From assembly GCF_039939195.1 (NCBI RefSeq), contig NZ_JBDUUH010000017.1, positions 1 to 64,000 of the forward strand: a DNA stretch of 64,000 nucleotides, in the 5' to 3' direction. The notes beneath the pieces are model-generated. The model worked only from the letters and a program-made list of their open reading frames with translations. It did no database searches and was not told the origin of the DNA. This document shows positions 25,302-34,379 of the stretch, one piece after another. The stretch's first letter is position 1. Each line of letters begins with the position of its first letter. This DNA comes from Foliimonas ilicis (GTDB lineage Bacteria > Pseudomonadota > Alphaproteobacteria > Rhizobiales > Rhizobiaceae). Both the position numbers and the translations under genes were made by a program.

Positions 25302-26690
25302 TCATTGGATCATCGGAAATCCTGCATCGAAGCCCCGCGCGCGTTCGTACCAGCCAGCGAGCGCGAGGATGTCGGCATCCTTGCCGTTGCTGCCTGTGAT
25401 TTGCATGCCGACCGGAATGCCACCGGTGGCAAATCCACAAAAGATCGACGCCGCTGGCCAGCCAAGCTGATTTGTGATCGCGGTAAATGAGAGATGATGT
25501 AAGGGCATGTCCTGTTGCGCTCCCAACGATTCCGCAGGAAAGCCGGCAACCGGCATCACGGGTGATATAACCAGATCAAAGCTTGCCAAACTTTCCCGAT
25601 AAAAGGCTTTTGCTTGCTCGATCCCGTCCATGGCTTCTATGTAGCGTTTTGCGGAAATGCCGTCGCCCGCGTCACAAACGGCGGAAATGTAGTCTAGCGT
25701 CTTGGAGCGGGCGGATTGGGAGAGTTCGTCGCGCTCCATAGCAGCCTTTACCGCAAACACTGTTTCCAGATGTCCGCGAAGGTCGGCTTTGATTGGATCG
25801 CAAGCCTCGATTACAAAAGCGCCTGCTTCTCGAAGAAGGTCGGCAGCGCGTAAAATTAGTTCCGCAACGCCGGCTTCGACCTCCCCGCCGAAGCCTCTAC
25901 CCATCAGTAATCCGATCCGCATGCCGCGAGGATCGGCGGCGGGAATGGCTGCAGGCAGCGGACGGCCCAACTCACCTGCCTGTGGGTCAGGACGGCTTAG
26001 GACCGACAGCATCAGGGCTGCGTCAGCAACCGTGCGGGTCATTGGCCCTGCAACTCGCGTCGCGCTCGCAGGAGTATGTGGCACCACTCCGCTGGATGGT
26101 TTAATGGCGAAAATGCCGCAATGCGCGGCGGGCAGTCGCACTGAACCGGCCAGATCTGTGCCGATGGACGCCGGTCCCATTCCAGAGGCGATCGCAGCCG
26201 CCGCCCCGCTGGAAGACCCGCCCGTGTTCATCGAAAGATTCCAAGGGTTTCTGGTCGTGCCATGGGCGGAGCTTACACCGGCAGGCAACAGACCATAGTC
26301 AGGCATCGTCGTCTTGCCGAATATGATCGCGCCAGCCTCCTTCAGTCGAGCAGCAGGAGGCGCGTCGTCCTGCGAAACCGTGCCGACCCTGCCGCGCGTT
26401 CCGCGCCAGTAGGGCCAGCCCGCCAATGCGATGCTGTCCTTTACGGTGACCGGTAGCCCATCGAGTGCCCCAGTCGGCGCATTCGAGTGCCATCGAGCCT
26501 CGGATGCGCGCGCAGCCGCCATTGCCTCTTCGGCACGAAGCACAAAGATCGCATTCAACGCCGGATTGACGGCATCCACACGGTCCAACACGGCTCTCAT
26601 CGCATCGACCGGTGAGAGCGACCCGTCTGCAAACCCTTCCAGGAGTGCCGTCGCACTCATGCGCCAGATGTCCATCATCCCGCCTTGCAT
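25302..26690 (-). CDS. Amidase (amidase signature family)
   Basis: 462 aa hydrolase that splits an amide or a carbamoyl group. The Ser-cisSer-Lys triad is visible: Lys in LPVTVKDSIAL (about 84), the cis-Ser in NTGGSSSGAAAA (about 160), and the nucleophile in GTDLAGSVRLPA (about 183). Cytoplasmic, no signal peptide. An ATG at 26690 overlaps the stop of the M20 hydrolase gene (TGATG), which I prefer; ATGs at 26678 and 26675 follow an AAGGCGGG and are alternatives. Coupling to an N-carbamoyl/allantoate-type hydrolase suggests that the two act in sequence on a ureido or amide compound brought in by the ABC transporter. The exact substrate cannot be read from the sequence. Confidence 0.88.
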   Translation of the reverse strand: MQGGMMDIWRMSATALLEGFADGSLSPVDAMRAVLDRVDAVNPALNAIFVLRAEEAMAAARASEARWHSNAPTGALDGLPVTVKDSIALAGWPYWRGTRGRVGTVSQDDAPPAARLKEAGAIIFGKTTMPDYGLLPAGVSSAHGTTRNPWNLSMNTGGSSSGAAAAIASGMGPASIGTDLAGSVRLPAAHCGIFAIKPSSGVVPHTPASATRVAGPMTRTVADAALMLSVLSRPDPQAGELGRPLPAAIPAADPRGMRIGLLMGRGFGGEVEAGVAELILRAADLLREAGAFVIEACDPIKADLRGHLETVFAVKAAMERDELSQSARSKTLDYISAVCDAGDGISAKRYIEAMDGIEQAKAFYRESLASFDLVISPVMPVAGFPAESLGAQQDMPLHHLSFTAITNQLGWPAASIFCGFATGGIPVGMQITGSNGKDADILALAGWYERARGFDAGFPMIQ

Positions 26691-27973
26691 CAAGTGGCCA
26701 GAAAATTGTCATCGACGCAGAAGCGCCAAAGCATTCCCGTCAGAACCTGCACCCCAAAGGCGCGGTCTTCCAGTGTCGTGAATTCGGTGGGATGATGAAT
26801 AACGCCGCCGACACTTGGGACGTTGATGACCAGCGCCTTCGTCACGGGAGCCATGGCGATGGAGTCATGCCCGGCGATGGAATCCAGTCGCATTGTCTCT
26901 TCTCCGAGAGCAGCGGCTGTTTCCTCTGCAAGCCTGTAGAGATCAGCATCAAGCCGACCTGCCTTGCGCCGGTCGATACTTCTGACTTCGAACTCCACAG
27001 AGGCGCGCTCGGCAGCCTTGCGCATAGAAGCAGTCATTTTTTCTTCCGCGACAGCGAGAAGATCGGGATCAGGTGAGCGAAGCTCGATGAAAAGGACCGC
27101 TTCGCCCGGAACGACATTCGGTGAATTTGGAGACACCTCCAGGCGCCCCACGGAGGTGTGAAGGTCTAGTCCCCCGTCGTCCGCGATCGCCCGAATATCC
27201 GCAACCAGATAAGCCGCTGCCAGCAATGCGTCCCGCCGCTCGGCCATGGGCGTGGGACCGGTGTGAGCCTGCCGCCCGATGAATGCCACCCGGTACTTGG
27301 TCGCCCCCCAGAAGCGATCGACAGCCGCAAAGCGTTTTCCAGCTTTCTCTAAAAACGGGCCACCCTCGATATGCAATTCGATCAAGGCGTCGGGAATGAC
27401 GTGCTCAGCAGATCCTGCATACCCGATGGATGTCAACGCTTCGCCGACGCTGATGCCATTTGCGTCTTTGCGGTTGAGTGCGAACTCCAGCGTGTGTTCC
27501 CCGGAATTGACTCCGCTTCCTAGCAGACTGGGTTGAAAGCGAGCGCCTTCCTCATTCGTCCAGTTGACGAGAATGAAATTGGCCTTCGGCGTGATGCCGG
27601 TCTCGGCGACCTTCCGCTGGAGCGCTTCGATCGCGCTGCAGGCTGCAACAACGCCATAGCTCCCGTCAAAACGTCCGCCGTTTGGCTGACTGTCGATGTG
27701 GGACCCCGTCATGATCCTAGGCGCATTGGGCCCCGCCCAATCGAGAAAGCCGAACATGTTGCCGATTGCATCGACCTCGACGCGCAAACCCGCGTTCCTC
27801 ATCCAGTTAGCGAGCCAATCGCGCGCCTGGCCATCCTCCGCAGAAAGGGTCAGGCGGGTCAGCGCGCCACCGCCACCACCGCCGAATGCGGAAACCTCTT
27901 CCATAAGTCGATGATGCGCGTCGATATCGACGGTCGGAAGTGAGTTCAGATCTACGGTCAAGCTGGGCATCAT
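26690..27973 (-). CDS. M20 family Zn amidohydrolase (allantoate / N-carbamoyl-amino-acid hydrolase type)
   Basis: 427 aa. Bimetal-site residues are clear: His and Asp in GSHIDSQPNGGRFDG, Glu-Glu in NWTNEEGARF, and a further His in IAGHDSIAM; the dimerisation-lid segment HTGPTPM is present. The family includes allantoate amidohydrolase, beta-ureidopropionase and L-carbamoylase (HyuC), all releasing ammonia and CO2 from ureido groups. The start at 27973 (ATGATG, either Met) follows GGAATATA; the frame extends upstream into the ABC gene but with unlike sequence. It begins 20 nt after the ABC ATPase gene and its stop overlaps the amidase start, so it belongs to the same operon. Confidence 0.88.
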   Translation of the reverse strand: MMPSLTVDLNSLPTVDIDAHHRLMEEVSAFGGGGGGALTRLTLSAEDGQARDWLANWMRNAGLRVEVDAIGNMFGFLDWAGPNAPRIMTGSHIDSQPNGGRFDGSYGVVAACSAIEALQRKVAETGITPKANFILVNWTNEEGARFQPSLLGSGVNSGEHTLEFALNRKDANGISVGEALTSIGYAGSAEHVIPDALIELHIEGGPFLEKAGKRFAAVDRFWGATKYRVAFIGRQAHTGPTPMAERRDALLAAAYLVADIRAIADDGGLDLHTSVGRLEVSPNSPNVVPGEAVLFIELRSPDPDLLAVAEEKMTASMRKAAERASVEFEVRSIDRRKAGRLDADLYRLAEETAAALGEETMRLDSIAGHDSIAMAPVTKALVINVPSVGGVIHHPTEFTTLEDRAFGVQVLTGMLWRFCVDDNFLAT

Positions 27974-27993
27974 TATATTCCGTTTGCGATGGT

Positions 27994-29829
27994 TCAGGCT
28001 GCGGCGGCGGTCAAGCCCTGCGGTGGATAGGATGGAACCAGGAAGCAGGCCGCCTGCCCGTCGGGTCCATCGGGCATGAGGACAGGAGTTTCGACGCGGC
28101 ATCTTTCGAACGCCTTTGGGCAACGCCCGGCAAATCCACATCCTGGCGGCAGGTCGATCGGGCTTGGAGGCTCGCCGTCGAGCAAGCACTCCTCCGGATC
28201 GTAACGCCGTGTTTCCAGCGTCGGAATCGCGCTCAGCAACGCCTTCGTGTAAGGATGCCCCGGATCAAAGAAGAGCTTGGTGTTATCGGCTATCTCAACC
28301 ACCTCGCCCAGATACATTACGGCGATCCGATTGCAGACACGTCTTACCATGGCCATATCGTGAGAAATGAAGATGTAGGTGAGCCCATGCTTCGCCTGAA
28401 GTTCGGAGAAAAGCTTGAGCAGTTTGAACTGTTCGGTTTGATCGAGCGCGGAGAGCGTCTCATCCATAATCAGGACTTTCGGGTCCAGGACCAGCGCTCT
28501 TGCAACATTGACCCGCTGCCGCTGTCCCGCGCTCAGCCCGAGCGGAAGCTCGTCGAAAAGCGATGAGGGAAGTCCGACTTCTTCCATCACCCCAAGAACC
28601 TGTTTGCGCCTCTGGTCTGCGCTTCGGACACCGTGAACCCTGAGCGGACCACCAATAATCTCGCCAATCGATGTTCGTGGAGGCAGCGAGTTGAACGGAT
28701 CCTGCAAAACGAGCTGAAAATCCTTGCGAAATTTGAGAAGGTCGGCCCGCCAAAGACGAGAAATATCCTGGCCCCCGCAAATGACGGATCCTCTATCGGG
28801 CATCTCCAACCGGCTGAGAAGCCGCATCAGTGTCGATTTCCCACAGCCCGACTCGCCAACGATTCCGAAATTCTCACCAGGGAAGACGTCGAAACTGACA
28901 TCTCTGACGGCGCGCACCTCGCTGTAGCTCGCAAATGTTCCGCGCTTGCGGATATGGTAACTCCGGGATGCATTCTTGATGCTGATCAGCGGGGCTCCAT
29001 GCTGTGCAACCTTCGGCACCACAGGTGCCGTATCCGTCCAAATTTGCGGAACCTCGGAAATGAGCTGGGTCGTGTAAGGATGCTGTGGTGACTTCACCAA
29101 CTGCTCCGGCACTTGCCTTTCCACAATACGGCCTTCTGAGAGAACCAGAATCCGGTCTGCGGAATCGTTCAGGATCGGCAGAGATGAAGATACAAACACC
29201 ACCGCCGTGTCGAAGCGCTCGGTGAGCTCACGCATCAGGCGCATTACCTGTGCGGCGATAGTCACGTCCAGCGGCTGCGTGACATTGTCGGCAACAAGAA
29301 AAGCAGGATTTGTTGCCAACGCATCGACGATCAGAGCGCGCTGCATCATGCCGCCACTGAATTGCGAAGGATACTCGTGGAAACGTGAGGCCGGTGAGGG
29401 AATGCGGACTGCCGCAAGCAACTCGATTACGCGGCGCTCGGCATCGGAGCGACTGATTTCAGGCACCAATGCCCGTATCTTCTCGACGATCTGGCGTCCC
29501 ACAGGGAGCGTCGGATCAAGCGCACCTTGCGGATTTGCACCAACATAGGCGATCTCTTTGCGCAACGTACGCATCCGGCGAGGCGGGAGCGCGAAAATAT
29601 TCTCGCTCCTGTAGGTCACTGATCCGGAAGAAATCTCAAGCGGAGGATCGATCCAGTTGACCAGTGCGCGTGAAAGGACTGATTTGCCAGAGCCGCTCGC
29701 GCCGATAATGCCGACGATCTCTCGCGGCGCCAGATCGAAGCTGACATCCGATACGATTGGTCGGTTGCCTTGATCGGTTTTTAATTGAATGGTGAGATCG
29801 CGTACGGAAAGTATTGGGGCGCTTGTCAC
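27994..29829 (-). CDS. Dipeptide/oligopeptide-type ABC transporter, fused double ATPase (DppD-DppF)
   Basis: 611 aa with two complete nucleotide-binding domains. Domain 1: Walker A GASGSGKS (43-50) and signature FSGGMMQR. Domain 2: Walker A GESGCGKS (about 331-338), signature LSAGQRQR and the Asp-Glu of LIMDETLSALD. The first domain's Walker B reads LVADNVTQPLD, with Asn in place of the catalytic Glu, so ATP hydrolysis may rest mainly on domain 2. The oligopeptide-family C-terminal extension with Cys-rich CGFAGRCPKAFERC is present. The start overlaps the permease stop by 4 nt (ATGA). It energises uptake together with the two permeases and the binding protein upstream. Confidence 0.93.
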   Translation of the reverse strand: MTSAPILSVRDLTIQLKTDQGNRPIVSDVSFDLAPREIVGIIGASGSGKSVLSRALVNWIDPPLEISSGSVTYRSENIFALPPRRMRTLRKEIAYVGANPQGALDPTLPVGRQIVEKIRALVPEISRSDAERRVIELLAAVRIPSPASRFHEYPSQFSGGMMQRALIVDALATNPAFLVADNVTQPLDVTIAAQVMRLMRELTERFDTAVVFVSSSLPILNDSADRILVLSEGRIVERQVPEQLVKSPQHPYTTQLISEVPQIWTDTAPVVPKVAQHGAPLISIKNASRSYHIRKRGTFASYSEVRAVRDVSFDVFPGENFGIVGESGCGKSTLMRLLSRLEMPDRGSVICGGQDISRLWRADLLKFRKDFQLVLQDPFNSLPPRTSIGEIIGGPLRVHGVRSADQRRKQVLGVMEEVGLPSSLFDELPLGLSAGQRQRVNVARALVLDPKVLIMDETLSALDQTEQFKLLKLFSELQAKHGLTYIFISHDMAMVRRVCNRIAVMYLGEVVEIADNTKLFFDPGHPYTKALLSAIPTLETRRYDPEECLLDGEPPSPIDLPPGCGFAGRCPKAFERCRVETPVLMPDGPDGQAACFLVPSYPPQGLTAAAA

Positions 29830-30755
29830 AGGACGCCCCCATAGATGCGGTTGCGAGCCCGTTCGAGTGTTGCGCCCATTAGATTAACGCTGGTCAGAGT
29901 GAAGCAGAGGAAAATGCCGGGCATAGTGGCTATCCACCACGCGTTCAGCAGATATTTGCGACCGTCCGCGATGATGTTCCCGAAGGTTGGCGTCGGCGGC
30001 TGAACTCCCAATCCGATAAAGCCCAGGATCGATTCAAATATCATCATTCGGGCAACGTCGAGAACCGAGATGAAAATGACAGGCGGCATGATTAGAGGCG
30101 CCAAAAGGAAAAGCATGATCCGGAGGTCGGACGCGCCACTGACCTGAGCGGCTCGCACATATTCCTGCTTGCGTTCGGTCATGACCACGCTGCGGGTCAC
30201 ACGTGCATAAACGGGCCAACTGGACAGACCGAGCACAAGAATAATCGCGGGAATGGTCGGGCGGGAAACGCCCAGCACCGTAATGGCCAGAATAATCATT
30301 GGAATGGACAGTTGCGCATCAGTGAGACGCATCAAGATGAGATCGACTTTTCCGCCGTAATATCCCGAAAGCATTCCGATCGTGCAGCCCACAATCAGCA
30401 TCAGAGCGACGGTGGAAAAGCCGATCAGCAGCGAATACCGCAATCCGACAAGACTGCGCACGAGCATATCGCGACCGAGCTGGTCGGTGCCAAGCGGCGC
30501 GGACCACATCCATTTGTCCCCGATAAACCAAGGGGCGTTGAGCTTCGCCGAGACATTCAGCTTCGTAGGATTGATACCGCTCAGCCATGGATAGAAGAGC
30601 GCGGCTGCGACCAGAATGACGAATATTCCCAGGCCAACACGAAATTCGTAGGAGGCAAATGCCGCGCGCCAAATCCGTCGCGTAATCGAAACAGCCTTGC
30701 GTTCCGCTGCGAGCGGCTGGGCGACATTGATCTCGTTGACGTCTATTGCTGCCAT
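29826..30755 (-). CDS. ABC transporter permease, DppC type
   Basis: 309 aa with an N-terminal cytosolic extension, the first transmembrane helix (VGLGIFVILVAAALFYPWL) and the DppC EAA-loop segment (REYVRAAQVSGASDL-like: here QEYVRAAQVSGASDLRIM) near residue 205. The substrate route is across the inner membrane with DppB. ATG at 30755; the frame also has a TTG at 30767 that would overlap the previous gene. The neighbouring permease gene ends at 30757, so translation is coupled. The 3' end overlaps the ATPase start. Confidence 0.92.
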   Translation of the reverse strand: MAAIDVNEINVAQPLAAERKAVSITRRIWRAAFASYEFRVGLGIFVILVAAALFYPWLSGINPTKLNVSAKLNAPWFIGDKWMWSAPLGTDQLGRDMLVRSLVGLRYSLLIGFSTVALMLIVGCTIGMLSGYYGGKVDLILMRLTDAQLSIPMIILAITVLGVSRPTIPAIILVLGLSSWPVYARVTRSVVMTERKQEYVRAAQVSGASDLRIMLFLLAPLIMPPVIFISVLDVARMMIFESILGFIGLGVQPPTPTFGNIIADGRKYLLNAWWIATMPGIFLCFTLTSVNLMGATLERARNRIYGGVL

Positions 30756-30756
30756 C

Positions 30757-31737
30757 TCAATACTCAAGTCTGGGGTCGATCGTGGACGCGATGAGATCGA
30801 CCACGATATTGATCAGAACGAAGATCGCGCTTGTGATGATTGCGATGCCCTGGATCAGCGGAAAGTCGCGCTGAAGAACGGCGTTAATCGTCAGCAGCCC
30901 AAGCCCCGGATAGTCGAAGATGAACTCGACCACGAGCACGCCGCCAAGCAATCCGCTGATCTGGATGCCAAGCAAATTCAGCAGCGGGACAGAGGCGTTT
31001 CTGAGCGCGTGACCGAAAACGATGCGTCTGTGGCCCAGACCACGTACTCTGCCAAATGCGATGAATGGACTTTGCATCACCGCGGAAAGCGACCCCGACA
31101 AATTTCGTATCAGGACAGGCGAGAGTTCAATCGCCAGCACAATCGCCGGAAGAATGGTGTAGGCAAAACCCTTGTAGCCAATCGCAGGCAACCAGCCGAG
31201 TTTGACCGAGAATAAAAGCGCAAGCACTATCCCTAGCCAGAAGTTAGGCAAAGAGACGAAGATCGACGATACGTAGAAGGCCAATCTGTCAGGCCATCGG
31301 TTCGGTGCAAGCCCGGCAGCTGTCCCGATCAGAAAGGTTATTACAAGAGCAAAGACAACTGCTAAGGCAGCAAGCTGCAGCGTCATCGGCAAAGTATCGC
31401 CAATCAACGTCAGCACGTTTGCCCGATCCCCCCGAGAGCTGTCGCCGAAGCCTGTTCCGCCTGTTGACGCGCCGCTCGCTGGACGTGTGAAAGACTGCCC
31501 GAAATCTCCTTGCACAACGCCGGTCATGTAGCGGCCAAATTGCACCAGAATGGGATCGCGCAGCCCCATTTCCTTGGCGATTTCTTCGATCAGAGCTTCA
31601 GGAGCCATGCCTCCGGCCATCAGGCGAACAGGGTCGCCTGGAACCACGCGCAGCAACGTGAATATCAAAAGCGTAACAAGAAATATGATTACGACGCCTT
31701 GCGAAATACGACGCGCAAGGAAACTAAGCAGTGCCAT
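30757..31737 (-). CDS. ABC transporter permease, DppB type
   Basis: 326 aa, six predicted transmembrane helices; the N-terminal FLVTLLIFTLLRVVPGDPV is the DppB family hallmark, and an EAA-type loop is near GRVRGLGHRRIVFGHALRN. An insertion-like polar segment (TRPASGASTGGTGFGDSSRGDRAN, about 85-108) lies in the first periplasmic loop. The ATG at 31737 follows AAGGATTGGGC; the TTG at 31743 is a poorer start. It is separated from the upstream solute-binding-protein gene by a strong hairpin terminator, so it is probably expressed at a fraction of that gene's level. Confidence 0.92.
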   Translation of the reverse strand: MALLSFLARRISQGVVIIFLVTLLIFTLLRVVPGDPVRLMAGGMAPEALIEEIAKEMGLRDPILVQFGRYMTGVVQGDFGQSFTRPASGASTGGTGFGDSSRGDRANVLTLIGDTLPMTLQLAALAVVFALVITFLIGTAAGLAPNRWPDRLAFYVSSIFVSLPNFWLGIVLALLFSVKLGWLPAIGYKGFAYTILPAIVLAIELSPVLIRNLSGSLSAVMQSPFIAFGRVRGLGHRRIVFGHALRNASVPLLNLLGIQISGLLGGVLVVEFIFDYPGLGLLTINAVLQRDFPLIQGIAIITSAIFVLINIVVDLIASTIDPRLEY

Positions 31738-31783
31738 GCCCAATCCTTCCGACCGCCTTGCGGTGCGGTCTCAGCCAAAAACA

Positions 31784-31816
31784 AAAGCCCTCCGCCACCT
31801 GATGGCGAAGGGCTTT
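31784..31816 (-). terminator. Intrinsic terminator inside the transporter operon
   Basis: Read leftwards, AAAGCCCTTCGCCA pairs with TGGCGGAGGGCTTT (14 positions, one G-U) around a 5-nt loop and runs into TTTTGTTTTTGG. This is a textbook Rho-independent terminator, 7 bases after the solute-binding-protein stop and before the permease genes. Partial read-through would give the high binding-protein to permease ratio typical of ABC importers. Confidence 0.85.
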
Positions 31817-31822
31817 AAGGGA

Positions 31823-33400
31823 TTAGCCTAGGGTTGCCTTCGACGCATCCATCGAGCCGTCCGGATAAATGAACAGCCCCGTCAGCGACTTGTCGTGAGC
31901 GTGGATCATAACCGATGTGAACAAGGACAAGGCCGGAACCTTGTCGGCAATCATCGGCATGGTCTCGTTCTGCAGGATCGACTTGCGTTCTTCCAAAGTT
32001 GAGGCACTGCGCTCCTTGTCGAGCGAGGCGTCGAGTTCCTTGTCCTCAATACCGGTGATCCTCTTCGATGAAGAGTGGAAGTGGGTGCGCAAGATAAGGT
32101 CTGGTTCAGGTGACCCCGTCGACCAACCGCAGTCGATCATGTGGCCAGGACCGCCGCCGGGACGGTCGTACAGGCGCTCGTTCCAAGCCGCGATTTCGAG
32201 TACTGACAGCTCGACCTGGAAGCCCTGCTCCTGAAGCATGGCGGTGATGACTTCGCCGTATTCCTTGGTCTTCGGATAAAACCCTACTGAGGTGATATAT
32301 TCCAGCGGCGGCAGTCCCTCCCCATTCGGGAACCCTGCTTCCGCCAGTAGAGCCTGACACTTCTCAGCGTCGAATTCTGGATAATTTGGCAAGTCGATAT
32401 AGCCGAACTTGACCGGCGAGACGAAATTCGCCGACGCAGCGCCAGCATCGCCCAGAACCTCCAGCAGCACCGTGCGATCAATTGCGTGGCAAGCAGCCCG
32501 GCGGACGAGCGGATTGTCGAAAGGCGCTTTCGAGCAACGGAACCAGAGATACTTGTTCTCAACCGACGTCACACGGCTGATGGCAACCTTGTCGTTGCCT
32601 TCGAGGGTCCCAACCTGTTCCGGCTCCAGACGCTCGACGATGGACGCCTGTCCGTTCATGAGCGATAGCATTCTGGTCGTGGAGTCGCCGACGAAGCTGA
32701 AATTGATGCCAGGAATGACGGGCTTGCCTTTGAAGTAGCCGTCATACGCCTCCAGCACAGTGTCGTTGCCGCGTTGCTCAACGAACTTGAACGGGCCAGT
32801 GCCATTGAGACGCTGCGACAGCGGGCCCTGCGGTCCTTTGGCGATGTCGGCGGACGACATGATTGGTAGAAAACCAGCCAGGAACATAAACAGATGGGCA
32901 GGATAACCGCCCTTCGAGGTATCAACGACGACTGTGTAGTCGTCCGGTGTGGTGATGGTTAGGGTTTCGGTCGGCCCCGGATACCATTGTGCTGGGCGAT
33001 CAGGTTGCGATCCATACTCGAACGTAGCCTTGACGTCCTCGGCCTTGAAATCCTTGCCGTCGTGGAATTTCACGCCTTGGCGCAGCTTGATTTCAATGGT
33101 GTTGGCATCAACCAGCTTGAGGCTCTCGGCGAGCTCGTAGATAACTTCATCCGGATTTTCGACGGTCATCGGGTTGCGGACCAGGAAACCCATCACGAAG
33201 CCTTCGACATTCTTCTGCGAAAGTGTGGTGTGGGCCGTCGGGTCCCAGTTACCCGTAATGTTTTCTGCCGAGAGAAAGACCAGCGGTTTCGACTGTGCAA
33301 ATGCTGGCGATACGATGGCGCTCGGATTGAGTTGAAGCAGACCTGCACCCACACCCAAAGCAGCGGTTCGACTTAGGAAGTCACGCCTATTAATGCTCAT
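31823..33400 (-). CDS. ABC transporter solute-binding protein, family 5 (DppA/OppA type)
   Basis: 525 aa periplasmic receptor. The N-terminus MSINRRDFLSRTAALGVGAG is a twin-arginine (Tat) signal with RRDFL, so the protein is exported folded. The family-5 core is recognisable (LAESLKLVDANTIEIKLRQGVKFHDGKDFKAEDV, shortened: VKFHDGKDF). First gene of the operon; its promoter is in 33401-33569, divergent from the phosphatase gene. Family 5 receptors bind peptides but also nickel chelates, sugars, opines and other amides, so peptide binding should not be assumed here given the neighbouring amidohydrolases. Confidence 0.93.
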   Translation of the reverse strand: MSINRRDFLSRTAALGVGAGLLQLNPSAIVSPAFAQSKPLVFLSAENITGNWDPTAHTTLSQKNVEGFVMGFLVRNPMTVENPDEVIYELAESLKLVDANTIEIKLRQGVKFHDGKDFKAEDVKATFEYGSQPDRPAQWYPGPTETLTITTPDDYTVVVDTSKGGYPAHLFMFLAGFLPIMSSADIAKGPQGPLSQRLNGTGPFKFVEQRGNDTVLEAYDGYFKGKPVIPGINFSFVGDSTTRMLSLMNGQASIVERLEPEQVGTLEGNDKVAISRVTSVENKYLWFRCSKAPFDNPLVRRAACHAIDRTVLLEVLGDAGAASANFVSPVKFGYIDLPNYPEFDAEKCQALLAEAGFPNGEGLPPLEYITSVGFYPKTKEYGEVITAMLQEQGFQVELSVLEIAAWNERLYDRPGGGPGHMIDCGWSTGSPEPDLILRTHFHSSSKRITGIEDKELDASLDKERSASTLEERKSILQNETMPMIADKVPALSLFTSVMIHAHDKSLTGLFIYPDGSMDASKATLG

Positions 33401-33516
33401 AATGTTCCCCTTTTGGTGACGTCTTGACTGACAAATTTCTTATTTTTTTGGGCAGCCACATTTTTGCTGCTGCCATTTTCACAAACGCTAGCGCGATAAA
33501 AGCGATATGGCAATAT

Positions 33517-33548
33517 GTGTTTTTGTGTTTTAAGTTGTCAAAAAACAC
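33517..33548. promoter_or_regulatory. Candidate DeoR operator in the divergent promoter
   Basis: GTGTTTTT (33517-33524) and AAAAACAC (33541-33548) form a perfect 8-bp inverted repeat with a 16-nt spacer that holds a second GTGTTTT. T-rich repeats of this kind are typical DeoR-family sites. It lies between the transporter operon and the phosphatase-deoR pair, just upstream of the phosphatase ribosome site. Confidence 0.5.
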
Positions 33549-33569
33549 CGATACTTTGGGAGGCACTTA

Positions 33570-34370
33570 GTGGACAGCAATGCAGGCTCTTATATCGAGA
33601 TTTCCAACTTCGCCCGCGAGGTCGCGCGTGATGCCGGGGGTCAAGCTCTGCACTGGTTTCGCCAACCGATCGACGTCAGCGTCAAAGCCGATCACAGCCC
33701 GGTTACGGAGGCAGACAGGCAGGTCGAGGAGGCCATACGAGCACGTATAACGGCTCGCTTTCCGGATCACTCCATGTTTGGCGAAGAATATGGGATCGCG
33801 GGCAGCTTCGATGCGCCGACTTGGGTGATCGATCCAATCGATGGAACCCGCAGTTTCATCTCAGGATCGCCGTTGTGGGGCACACTGCTTGCGCTCAGCG
33901 AAAACCAGCAGGCTCAGTTGGGGGTAATCGAAATGCCGGCGTTGAACGAGCGTTGGACGGGGGTGTCGGGAACGGGCAGTTGGTTCAACGCGTCCGATGG
34001 TACGCAAACACGCTGCAAGACCAGCGATCGCAACAAACTGTCGGAGGCCATCTTCTACACCACATCCCCGTTTTATTTTTCGGAGGATGAGCGCGAACCT
34101 GTTATTGAAATCGCGCAGTCCGCCGCAATGTGCCGGTTTGGAGGAGACTGCTACAATTACGGCTTGCTTGCCTCCGGTCATGTTGATCTCGTGATCGAAT
34201 CCAAGCTGGAACCCTATGACTTCATGGCCGTGGTGCCTGTTATCGAAGAAGCCGGAGGTGTGGTAACCGATTGGAATGGACAGCGGCTCACTTTGGCATC
34301 CGGCAAGCGGGTTATAGCTGCCAGCAACGCCGCGCTGCACGAGGAAGCGCTGCGATTACTTTCGCGCTAG
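33570..34370 (+). CDS. Inositol monophosphatase family phosphatase (HisN-like)
   Basis: 266 aa Mg-dependent, Li-sensitive-type phosphatase. Motifs in order: SPVTEADRQVE, FGEEYG (metal Glu), DPIDGTRSFI (metal Asp-Ile-Asp-Gly) and EPYDFMAVVPVIEEAGG. The GT-R and Y-D-F variants are those of the histidinol-phosphatase/HisN-like branch rather than classic inositol phosphatase (where W-D-x-A is usual). A GTG start follows GGGAGG. It is the first gene of a pair with deoR, divergent from the transporter operon. Given two kinases in that operon, it may dephosphorylate a pathway intermediate; a dedicated histidine-biosynthesis role is less likely in this context. Confidence 0.85.
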   Translation: MDSNAGSYIEISNFAREVARDAGGQALHWFRQPIDVSVKADHSPVTEADRQVEEAIRARITARFPDHSMFGEEYGIAGSFDAPTWVIDPIDGTRSFISGSPLWGTLLALSENQQAQLGVIEMPALNERWTGVSGTGSWFNASDGTQTRCKTSDRNKLSEAIFYTTSPFYFSEDEREPVIEIAQSAAMCRFGGDCYNYGLLASGHVDLVIESKLEPYDFMAVVPVIEEAGGVVTDWNGQRLTLASGKRVIAASNAALHEEALRLLSR

Positions 34371-34379
34371 GGGGAAAAG

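Noticed and set aside
33570..34370. Phosphatase as a histidine-biosynthesis gene hisN
   Set aside because: Sequence is HisN-like, but the gene is coupled to a DeoR regulator and divergent from a catabolic operon, so no gene symbol is given.
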